Shown here: positions 28,887 to 39,800 of the stretch, piece after piece
How the letters are laid out: every line of letters begins with the position of its first letter
How positions within the stretch are numbered: position 1 is the first letter of the stretch
Source of the DNA: Bugula neritina
Lineage: Eukaryota > Bryozoa > Gymnolaemata > Cheilostomatida > Bugulidae
Length of the DNA stretch: 64,000 bases
Assembly (NCBI GenBank): GCA_964035545.1
Contig: OZ037765.1
Span: 124,001 to 188,000 of the forward strand
Direction of reading: 5' to 3'
Translations under genes and position numbers: made by a program
The notes under the pieces: model-generated
The model's input: the letters and a program-made list of their open reading frames with translations, nothing else
What the model was told of the DNA's origin: nothing
Database searches by the model: none

Positions 28887-29282
28887 ACAACATTTCGAAA
28901 ATAATTCAATTGGAAAACACCTATTTGGAAAATGGACAATTGGAAAATAGACATTTGGAAAATGAAAAATATTCAACATGGTTTAGTCCTGGGGGTTGTC
29001 TGGCATCTGGTCAATTCCAAAATAGCTTTTAAAAATAAATATAATGGCCGAATCAGTTAGGCTATCTTGGAAGTAGAATTAGTTACCGAGCAGTTCTAAT
29101 AATTTACAATTGTTCACATTTACAAAAAGCTTTTTGAACCCGACCAGATACTAAACGCCCCCTCTGGACTAGGCCATGTTGAATATTTTTCATTTTCCAA
29201 TTGTCTATTTTCCAATTGTCCATTTTTTAATTGTCCATTTTCCAAATAGGTGTTTTCCAATTCTCATTTTCGAAATGTCGCG
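28887..29282. mobile_element. MITE with about 95-bp inverted arms between the TRIM-like copies
   Basis: The left arm (28887-28985) starts with CATTTCGAAAAT and runs through repeated TTGGAAAAT motifs to ATTCAACATGG. The right arm (29182-29282) is its reverse complement with few mismatches. The 195-bp centre is unique and non-coding. I could not identify a clean target duplication, so the ends are approximate. Confidence 0.75.
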
Positions 29283-29418
29283 GATTCAAATAGTTAGCCA
29301 ACTGGAGCAAGCCTAAAAGTCATGGCGGTTGTTACAATCATTAAGCTGCACCTACAGAATCATACAACTAGTCAGAATAAACTTTATTTAGTAAATGAGT
29401 AAAATGTAGCTGATAAGT

Positions 29419-31683
29419 TTAGTAGTTTATTGTGTATCTCCTCAGTCCATCATCATAACATGCTAGAAACACCTTTTTTCCATTATACACAGCAATGTCA
29501 TACACACTGGCACTCACACCAAGACTTTCTCTTGAAAATGTCTGCATCAGTTTCCCTGTAAATAAAATAACATCAGATTGTATCAGTTTGAGACAAACAG
29601 ACAGACTACAGTGACATCACAACAGCTGACACAACTATATACAGTTTCTACTTTCTAGTATAATATAGTAACTGAAATATGTTCAATAATATACCAGCAT
29701 AGCTGCACTATGATATATATATCAAACACATTTCTCACTCAGAAAGACTTCCTTTAAACATGGAACTAAGCGGATTATGTTGAAGATAATAAAGTTCTAC
29801 CAGTCAGTATTGAATAATTCACTGAGCTGCTCTACTGTTTACTTCATAATAAATGACAACATGGAGAGAAGAAACTCAACATACAAACTAAGCGCTCAGC
29901 TAATATAATTATAAATAATTACATAATATAAGATATACTCCAACATTATCACATATTAAATACTTGACAAGAACCAACTACAGCCATCTGAGTCCCACCA
30001 GCAAACACTGCTCTACCAGCCATCATCAAATTACAAAGTCTCAGTAATGGCAGTCAAAAAGTATCAAATTATTTATCTTTAAATTATCTGATGACCAAAA
30101 CAATAGCAGCACTAGACTGAAGTCAAACTACAACTCATAACTCATGTGTAGCTGGCAGTCTGTACAGTTGTTAGACTGAGCACCTCAAAAATGACTGTAA
30201 AACACTTTCATGAAATTAGCCTCAGAGCCCAGTAATTACTGACAATATCATAATACAGCCTAACCCCTCATTCACACTTACTGTAACGTATGCCTTGGCG
30301 TAAAATGTCAGGCATTTTTATGGTGTCCGGGCTGAAGTTTTCAAAGTCCGCTATTAGGTTAGATCTATGACATTTCATTGGACGATTATATCCAATGAGT
30401 AGACGCAAAAGTTTCCCTGTTCAATAGGAGCCCGTCGCAATTTATTTGAATCAAGCAGTGCTTGATCCTACCGTATCACAACGCGTACAGAAAACTTAGA
30501 AATTTGTAAAAATGGCTGATATTTTCTGTTACGGCGTACGTTACGGTAAGTGTAAATGAAGGGTTAGAGTTAAAATTAATTATTCACTCTAATATATTAT
30601 AATTGAAACAGCTAAACTTATAATAAATGTATTATTTACCTTCAAGTGAGAGGATGAGGAGAGGTCCACTGAATGTACAGATATGAATCAGTTCAGATAT
30701 TGGATCAAAGGAAATACCAGTTGGGTGTGAGATGTGAGGGAATTCCCACATTAGAGTGAGAGTTGTGTTCTCTACTTTATATCTGCTCACTTTACCATCT
30801 TCAGTGTAGTCTCCTATGAGGAGAGTTGAGTCTGGGAGGATGCATACAAGTCGAGGGTAACTCATCCCAGGAAGTGGGAACTTCTGCATTTTATTGTCAA
30901 CTAGATTACAGACTACCAGCTGTTTCTCTCTCCTGTCTACAACATAGACTAGTGAGAGGTGCTGAGCTATTCTATAGTAAGTCTGTTCATCTACTGACTG
31001 TTTATAGAGGGAGTTGGTTTTCTTAAAGGAGTTCGGATCAAGAAGTGAGACTTCAACTGTTTTGTCTTTCTTGTTATAACAGCTGCCAACCACCACCCCT
31101 TCAGGTTGGATTATCTCCTCCCACCATGTAGTGTTGCCGTCCTTCACTGAGCTGATAGTATCCAGAGTTTGTCTATTTATTATTTCTACACCTTCTAGTG
31201 TCCCACACACAAGATGTCCATCAGCTGTTATGTTTACTCTCTCACACCAGCTACGTACAGAAAGTCCATCATACTGTAGAGATCTATATTCTATTGGATC
31301 ACCAAACTGGGCTACAGGTAGAGTTGTGGGATCCGTGATGTCATAGAATTCCTTTCTAAAATATAGTATTAGTCAGTGTGCTACATCTAATGAGATGATT
31401 AGTAATATTCAACTTTCATCAAAATTACATAAATACAACTTCAAAATAAATACAATCACTATGAAAGTTGAAAAATAACACTATTTGTTACTATAACTCA
31501 CCCACAATATGCACATTTGATATAAGTTTTCCTGTAGCCGATATCCTTCTTTAAACACCTCATACAGTAGACATGCAGACAGGGGAGGGTCCTGGGATCT
31601 TCTAATTTGTTAAACTGCTGGTTGCAGTATCCACATCTGTATGAGTCATTCACTTTTCTCTTTACAACTCCAGAGTCAGCCAT
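29419..31683 (-). CDS. TRIM-like copy 2: RING fused directly to beta-propeller, 344 aa
   Basis: Exons: 31683-31502, 31355-30640, 29555-29419; total 1035 nt in one open frame. The RING (residues 1-60) is about 90% identical to copy 1. The second exon begins like copy 1 exon 2 (KEFYDITDPTTLPVA, residue 62 onward). After EYRS it jumps to the sequence of copy 1 exon 6 (LQYDG...ITADGHLVCGTLEG). B-boxes and coiled coil are therefore absent. The C-terminus is complete, ending CYDDGLRRYTINY then TAA, which copy 1 lacks. A RING with a propeller but no coiled coil would be expected to stay monomeric or pair differently from ordinary TRIMs. Introns and flanks are nearly identical to copy 1, so the duplication is recent. 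Confidence 0.82.
30260..30567. mobile_element. 308-bp MITE in the last intron of TRIM-like copy 2
   Basis: The ends are inverted repeats of about 34 bp: the left CTAACCCCTCATTCACACTT followed by ACTGTAACGTA, the right its complement with three or four mismatches. It is absent from the matching intron of copy 1, where the flanking sequence is otherwise continuous. It therefore lies within about 640 bp (29950-30590) gained by copy 2 or lost by copy 1. No target duplication is obvious. Confidence 0.75.
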
Positions 31684-31899
31684 TGTGAGTTGAATGATTC
31701 TAGAAAAACCATTTGATAGGTGAGAACTAAGGTTAAGCTGGCCAGTCTTACAATTACATGAAATCTGAAACCAGAACCTATTGAGAAACGAATCGTCATT
31801 ATCTTTGTTTTGCATTTCAGTTAAATTACTTGAAAAATTGTAAAATCAATCAAATTGTTTGCAGAATATCATGTGTCAACAAAGTTCAATAAATAAACT

Positions 31900-32065
31900 A
31901 CTAACCTGATACTTTTACTTTCAGCTCTGACGCGTCCACTAGCTGGAGAAGAACTGTGAAGGGATGAGGCTGCAGACGATGAAGTATGCATTTATTGTGT
32001 CACGTGGTGTTTACTAATCATTAATTTGTTGAATTATAACATCAGTTGACCAATCACAATAGTAT
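31900..32065 (-). promoter_or_regulatory. Promoter and 5' UTR exon of TRIM-like copy 2
   Basis: This is the duplicated counterpart of the copy 1 promoter: ATTGGTCAACTG, an E-box CACGTG (31999-32004) and the non-coding exon ending AAAAGTATCAG. The E-box flank differs by a base on one side (CCACGTGA against TCACGTGA), so its palindrome is shorter. Confidence 0.5.
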
Positions 32066-32159
32066 CACATGCGTAGTAACTTGTGAGCTCTCTAATCACT
32101 GCCTCCATCTAACCCAGTGCTTAATTATTAATTGTTTTGCTATAGAAATATCCAGAAGA

Positions 32160-33892
32160 CTTATTGTTTTACTTCTGTTACATGAAACTATTGGTGGTTG
32201 TTATGTTCAAGTCACGTGTTGAGTTTTAAACTAGAAAACTCAATAACTCCATTTGTACGATTTTGAGTTGTTTCATAAAATAAAGTGTGTCTCATCGCGC
32301 TGCATGTTAATGTTTCAACATGCTACAAACACTCCAGGGGTAGACCCAGGGAGAACTCAGGAGGGTGACATGACCTGAGAGTTTAAGCTGCACATATCTA
32401 TCTATTGAATCTGTACTGAACTGAACACCAGATGTGAACAGCTGACTAGGACTTTGAGTGCTATAAAGTATACAGAGTAACACTTAATGAGTGATCATAA
32501 ACTATTTAAGTTACTACTCTAAAGTATGTCAAACTGCATTATCATTATTATATTTATGTCAATAAAAACCTTAAAACTTTTAAAGTCATGGTACTGAGAA
32601 ATCATTTATCTAAATAGTATAATATAAATAATATAATATAATATAAAATAAACAATATAATTCTCAGGTGTTAGAAACCATCAAAAGCTTGGAACTCAAA
32701 ATATTTTAAGTGGCCACCTCAAATGATAGTATAATCTTTATACTATTTATATGTTAATAAATTTCATTTATATCCTTATGGTACTTATACTGTTATAATG
32801 TACAGGTGCTAGAGTATTTATCTAATAACTAAACAGGTCGACTCTGGAATATGCAATACCACGTTATACCCTGGAATATGTGGAAATCTCTGTAGTATTT
32901 ATAGTAAACATTGCGTAGTGACAAGGAGTCACGTGGTACTAGTATTTTAATAACAACACACTAAACACGTGACTAGGAGATGTTATTCAGCTAATAAAAG
33001 CATGAGGGTCATGCCTCAAGTTATTAAAGTGGAGGACAACTCCTTGGGTACTTCAACATCCATGGTTAGCTCAGTGGTTGGCAAAGCAATGAACTCAGTC
33101 ACACCAAAACAGTGCTGCTTCTAGCGATATCCCCCTCTTATCCTAGAAAGTGCAGTGGCATCAAGAACACATGTTTAGGTAGCCAGAAGTTGAGTTTAGT
33201 CTCTCCCTGATTAAGACATAGTAAATAGTATGTAGCTAGTCACCAAGGAGGTGAGCGGTAATAATATTGTTTGAACCTTTTACTGCCATGCATTTATTAT
33301 AAAGTTGTGTAGCTCATCAGTTATCATTTTGCGTACAATACAATTATTGCTCTGTTATTAGTTCCTATTGAACTAGTTCCCATGGTAGTCGGTGGTTAAA
33401 GTAAAACTTCATTTAATTCACATGGGAGTTAACTTACAATTCCTACGTCACAGAAAACTCGCAGAGTATACAGAGAAGCAGTTTTACAAGTTTATATAAT
33501 ATTTATGAATATAGCACCTTACAGAGAGTACAATATAGCATGTCATCTGAGAAACACAGTACAAAGCAGTGTGAAGGTATCAACTTCGGTAGTCCAGCAC
33601 TTTCTACTCAGTCAACAAAATTTATAAATAATTAAAAAGATAAAAAATGGAAGCAGCTGCAATGTTGATAACATGAAATATAAATACAAGACAGTTGATA
33701 GTTTGAGGGATGTACAGTGAAGGACTAACGTATATTATGTCATAATAAACTCAATATTGACTGACCACAAGATAACTCTTAGAGCAGCTCAGCTATTGAC
33801 ATGAAATGTCCACCAATCATGGCACAGCTACTATAATAAATAATAGACTACAGCCAATAGCACGGACTGTTACATGAACTCTATCTGAGAGG
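32160..33892. other. Intergenic DNA, NCKAP5-like 3' side
   Basis: I see no coding exon, long repeat or inverted repeat here apart from the tRNA-like fragment listed separately. The proximal part (33.3-33.9 kb) should hold the 3' untranslated region of the minus-strand NCKAP5-like gene. Confidence 0.4.
33062..33112 (+). repeat. tRNA-like A-box fragment, possible SINE head
   Basis: The stretch GGTTAGCTCAGTGGTTGGCA matches the internal A box of eukaryotic tRNA genes (TRGCNNAGYGG) and is followed by AAGCAATGAACTC, as in tRNA-derived SINE heads. A B box (GGTTCGANTCC) is not visible at the expected distance, so this is not a functional tRNA gene. Confidence 0.3.
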
Positions 33893-36800
33893 TCAATGTA
33901 GAGTGGCAGAAGACATGAACTCTATCTGAGAGGTCAATGTCTTGATTTCCTGTTGGATACTCTCAGAGTCGGTATTCCTGTCGCTAGAATCTCCGTCGGG
34001 TTCCGGAGGTTCAGCAGGAAGTGGCTTGTACTTCCTGCGGGAACCCTTGTACTGTTTGGGGGGTAGAGGTGGGGGCCCGGCATCTCCACCCTCTCCCACA
34101 GTCTCTCCAGCCTCCGAGGGACAGGCGGATCTGGGTCTAGGGGGCGGGGCTGGAGGTGAGACTACGCTGTGTGAGGAGGTAACGCTGTTGCTAGCTACTA
34201 GCTCCTCCTCACTGATGACGCAGTCCCTCACACTGGGCGCTGCCGCACTGAACACGTCCTCCATGGAGCCGACTATCAGACTCTGGTGTTTGGAGAGGAT
34301 GTGGTCGGCATCGTATGCGAAGGGGTCATTGACTACTCCGCTGTCAGTCAGTGTAGAGGTAGTTGGAGTAGCAGCAGAGTCGGGAGAGAGGTCAGTGTGG
34401 ACCTCCGCATGCACCACGGTGCTGTGGGAGCCGTGGGCTGAGTGTGCAGTCATATTGTGCCAAGGGTGGATAGCAGTGGATATGGAGGGGGTTGTGCTGG
34501 ACTTTGAGATAGGAGGTAGAGTGAGGTCACGCTTCGGTCTCAGAGTGACTTTCATATCCCTGAGAGCTTCTGAAGATACACTGCGTTGATATTTCACATC
34601 CTTCCCTGTATACAGTATAATCATACGGTATAACAGTACTATCATACGGTATAACAGTATTATCATACGGTGAAACAGTATTATCATACGGTATAACAGT
34701 ATTATCATACGGTGTAACAGTATTGTCATACGGTATAACAGTATTATCATACAGTATAACAGTATTATCATACGGTCTAACAGTATTGTCATACGGTATA
34801 ACAGTATTATCATACGGTGTAACAGTATCATCATACGGTATAACAGTATTATCATACGGTATAACAGTATTATCATACAGTGAAATACTCACCACTATAC
34901 TTAACAAATCCTCTCCCATACGCCGAGTCGAGACTTTCACTGCTGGGTCGTCTATCAAGGTCAAGGTGACGTCTCGTAGACTTAGGACTTCCGTTGTTAG
35001 CCGGGAACTCTGTCTCTATACTAACAGCCTGTGCCACAGTAGCTGAGTGCGGGGTGGGAAGGATAGAGCCCGTCTTTTCCAGCTGATCAGCTGACTGGAC
35101 CTCAGTCCACGGGGAATCTGCAGCTTTTTCTGCGGGTGCAGATGACACCTGAAGGGTATAACTGTATATAGAGAAGGAATAGTAAACAGTAGAGTGTTGG
35201 TGTGTCAGCCAATGAGAGAGAGAGACACAGTAGAGTGTTGGTCTGTCAGCCAATGAGAGAGAGACAAACAGTAGAGTGTTGGTCTGTCAGCCAATGAGAG
35301 AGAGAGACACACAGTAGAGTGTTGGAGTGTCAGCCAATGAGAGAGACACAGTAGAGTGTTGGTGTGTCAGCCAATGAGAGAGACAAACAGTAGAGTGTTG
35401 GAGTGTCAGCCAATGAGAGAGAGACACAGTATAGAGCTGGTCTGTCAGCCAATGAGAGAGAGACACACAGTAGAGTGTTGGTGTGTCAGCCAATGAGAGA
35501 GACACAGTAGAGTGTTGGTGTGTCAGCCAATGAGAGAGAGACACACAGTACCTGATGAGGCTCCAGGGATGAGATGCTACTCTGCTTCCAGTAAAGGTGC
35601 TGAGCGGGCATACTCCGCACACTATCAGCTGACGGTGATGCCGCGTGGGGGCGTGTCTTAGCCCCTTTGTACGACCAGCCGAGCCTGGACTCAGAGGACG
35701 CCTGACGGGCTTGTCTGACTGCTGCCTCGTGGAACTCAGTATTCTCCCTCTCCAAGTCAGAGAGTCTGTCTTGCAGCTGTAAGCACTGTTCCTGGAGGGC
35801 CTGCGTAGAGAATATACTATATTATAGTGTATAGTGAGTATATGTGACCTCCCACCACAAAACAGGGAACGTTGGTCAGTCTTTCAAAATTGAGTTATTA
35901 GTATAGAGTTAAAGAGCAGATCTTTGCAATCATTTTGCAATTTATTTGAAGTCTCTAGTGCAAATAGAACTCGAGATATTGATATTCAAAAGCCTTGGCG
36001 TTTTTAAAACAGTCAATTTATGTTTTTGAGAAATTCGCTTTTAAAGTAAGGAGGTCTGGAATAATTTATGGATTATTTGTTTACATTTGTCAAGCCTTAG
36101 CAACGGGCCTTTTTATTCTAGCAAACTGGACAAATTTGGTATCAAAACATTTGTTCAAGTATGGGCTTTCAGCTCAACCAGTTTTTACGTTTCCTAAACA
36201 AAAAATTAGGTCAAAGATGGCCGCCAAACTTGTTGTAACTTTATTTTCCCGAATAGCTATTAAATTGTGATAACAGTTGAAAATTTTGCTACTTTCAGCA
36301 CATATAAGGACCTTTAAGCACTTTTTTGCACCGACATTCATTTGAACCAACTATGCTAACTAGGTGTCGTATGAAACAAAATGGCAGCCATTTCCTGTTT
36401 TACGTTTGCTATTTCCCTCATTATTAATATCTCATGCAACATGTCCAACTGTAGCTATTGAGCCATGCCATTCGATAGTATCAATTGTTTCATGCGTAAA
36501 AATCATATGAGAGAATTATTCAACTATTATGATATTATACAAAATTTATTCAGTCATACAGTTACAATGTAGAGTGATCAAAAGTTACACAGGGAATCAG
36601 TTGAGATATTGAGTATCCATACAAGAAAATAAGGTATAAGTTATTTTTTAATCTTCAAATCAATTATTATAAACAGATAAAAGTGTAGAAATTCAGCATA
36701 AATAAAACTTAAATTAATTCATATAGCAGAAAGACTGCTTAGGTGGTTCGTATGGTCTCTGAATCTATGTCCTTGTTCTTCATAGCGTGAGTTTACAGAG

Positions 36801-39800
36801 TATAAGCACATAACCAAGAGCTTAATTGCTGCTACAAACGATATTCCAGTAGTCAAAGTTAATAGATGCTGCTACTATAAATCTACCCTGTTCATCTATA
36901 GCCACTTAGACCTGCAATTATAATATTAAACTTATTTTTAGATTATAAAAGAGAACAATAGTGCATTAGAAATTAAATCTGGCTATAAAATGTGATTGTT
37001 TTAACACCATTTAACTACTATATTACAGCAGCTAATAATTATTGAGCAATTTCTCAACATTTAAGTTTATAGCGAGTTTGAAGGCACATTTGCAAACTAG
37101 TTATTTATAAAAATTTTGAGCATAATGAAATACTAGACACCTTTTTCGAGTAAAGTTAGCAGAAGCTATAAGCTTGCAATCGGTAGCTCTCCAAATGCAG
37201 GGAGTCCGGATCACAAGTGTAAGAATGATAGGTTATATGCAGCATGCTCTTGAGCTGTATAGGTGACATACCAAACAGCACCTCATCGACAAGTTCCATC
37301 ATGTTGCCCTCACATCTTCACTTTCCTAAAATGAAAATAATGTTATATTCCTGAATAATCATGATGTAGTAATAATAATATTTTCTTTTCCTATTGCCAT
37401 CAAAAATTAAGTCATTTGAATATTTAGCATGTTTGAATCTGCAGTACTAAAGCAATGAGCTTGCATTTGAAAAATAAAACAACTAACTAATCAATATACT
37501 ATTTAACATTCAATTCAAAGTGAGTAGACAGAGCTAGCCAAGTAGCAACAAAACCTACTAAATATAGCTACTGCAACACCAATTTAAATTCAATTATTTA
37601 CATAAATATAAATAAATATAATAAATAAATCAGCATAAGTAGTTGTAGTACTCCAATTCTATTTTGAAACTGGAAAGTCTTGCATGATAAAAGTGATGTA
37701 TTCTAATAGTCATAGATAACTATAAGATTTAAACTAAGGGTAGCTGTAAGTGTTAGGCTGACAGTGACTAACAACAAGTGACTTGATTTTGACATCATTA
37801 TTATTGTTTCACTCTTGAAGATCTTAATCACTGTTATTATGAATATTATTATTATACTTGAACTTATTCAAATTGAATCACATTCGATATTTCAGTATGA
37901 GTATAGATTATGTTAAATATTCATATTCAATATAAAAGTGGCGCTCCGCTGACTGTGGACCACTTAACATGCCCAGACTTAAAATTTCTATAAATAATCA
38001 ATATGAAAATGAACATTTAATACTATGAACTTCAAGTTAATGATAATAATAATATAAATATAATATTTAATAAGATTATCACAAGAACTAACTGAAAGAA
38101 TTACTAATAGTATTAGTGTAATACTGAACCCTATTTAATAGTATTATCAATGTGAGTATGAGAATTTAATTTTGAATAAAAATAAAACACTCAATACTAA
38201 AAATTTCAAGTTAAAAATATCATCTTTTTAGCATTAGCTGTTAAAAATGAAAGTCAAGAAAGCATTTGATCTACATAGGCTAGAGTAAATCACTAAATCA
38301 AAATGAAAATGTAATACTATTATTATTTATTAATACAAATAACTTAATAAGTATATAACTCGGATTGATTATGATATTTTAATCATGATTATTAATATTA
38401 TTATTAAATTCAACAACTACAACATTAGAAGTAGAAGTATAACTTTAACTATAAGTATAAGTTAATAACTACTAGTAAATTATATAATTATTTAGTAGCG
38501 TAAATGAGCTATTTTCAGTATAATTACCTGCTTTGTAGTGATTTAATCATAAAGTCCAAAGATAAAGATCAATATTAAACTACAGCTAAGGAAATTAGTT
38601 GCTTTAAAAGCTAACTTAATCTTTGCAGCCAGCGCCAAAAATAGCTAATACTAAACTTAGTTTCAGAAGTAGGCTTCCTATAATGCGAGGAGAATGCAAG
38701 AGCTACCTTTATTAAACAAAGAATTATTTGTAGGATTCCGCGCTATGAAATGTTTTAATTTCATTTTCGTAATAGTAATGATAACTCCAAGTCAACTTGA
38801 CTACGATCCGCCATTTTAAAGAAATATTTAATGCATAGTTACCAACTTTAGATTTGATTTTGAGGTGGAAGGAATTAGCAAATGCTTGCGAAAATATGGT
38901 ATTTGAAATCCTTGAGTTTTTCTGTATAAGAAAAGTTTAAAATTTAAAAACTGGCAAAAAATTTCAATTTTTGGTTTTTCAAAATTTAACCTTCATTTAC
39001 TACACTTCATGAATGCCGCCAAGTTCCCGGTTTTGTCGTGATGGGTCACATATGGTGAGTATATAGTACATAGTACACAGTATAAGGTACATAGTATACA
39101 GAGAGTCAACTAGAGCATACGGTATATATGGAGCACCTTCTGAGTGAGCAGGGCCTGCACCACCTGCTTAGAGATCTCATCTATACACTTCTCATACCGC
39201 CTCTGGTACATCTCATTCTCCAGGACTAGACTGGAGTTTTCTTCCTCCATCTTCTTGCTTCTCTCAACTAGAATATTATACCTCATAGTCTTGTCATTAG
39301 CCACACTTTCCTGAGCTTTGTGACTGGCGTTCTCTTTGTACAGCATAATCTTGTCCTGTTCTACTTGCTTTAGCAGTGCCTGGTACCTCTACAGTATACA
39401 CTACCTCTACAGTATACACTACCTCTACAGTATACACTACCTCTACATGATGATACAGGAGTGTTGCTAGGTGATACAGGAGTGTTGCTAGGTGATACAG
39501 GAGTGTTGCTAGGTGATACAGGAGTGTTGCTAGGTGATACAGGAGTGTTGCTAGGTGATACAGGAGTGTTGCTAGGTGATACAGGAGTGTTGCTAGGTGA
39601 TACAGGAGTGTTGCTAGGTGATACAGGTGTGTTGCTAGGTGATACAGGAGTGTTGCTAGGTGGTGATACAGGAGTGTTGCTAGGTGATACAGGAGTGTTG
39701 CTAGGTGATACAGGAGTGTTGCTAGGTGATACAGGAGTGTTGCTAGGTGATACAGGAGTGTTGCTAGGTGATACAGGAGTGTTGCTAGGTGATACAGGTG

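Noticed and set aside
35995-36270. 91-codon plus-strand frame in the large TIR element as a transposase remnant
   Set aside because: It has no recognisable DDE/D or zinc-finger motif, no similarity I can name, and composition like its surroundings.
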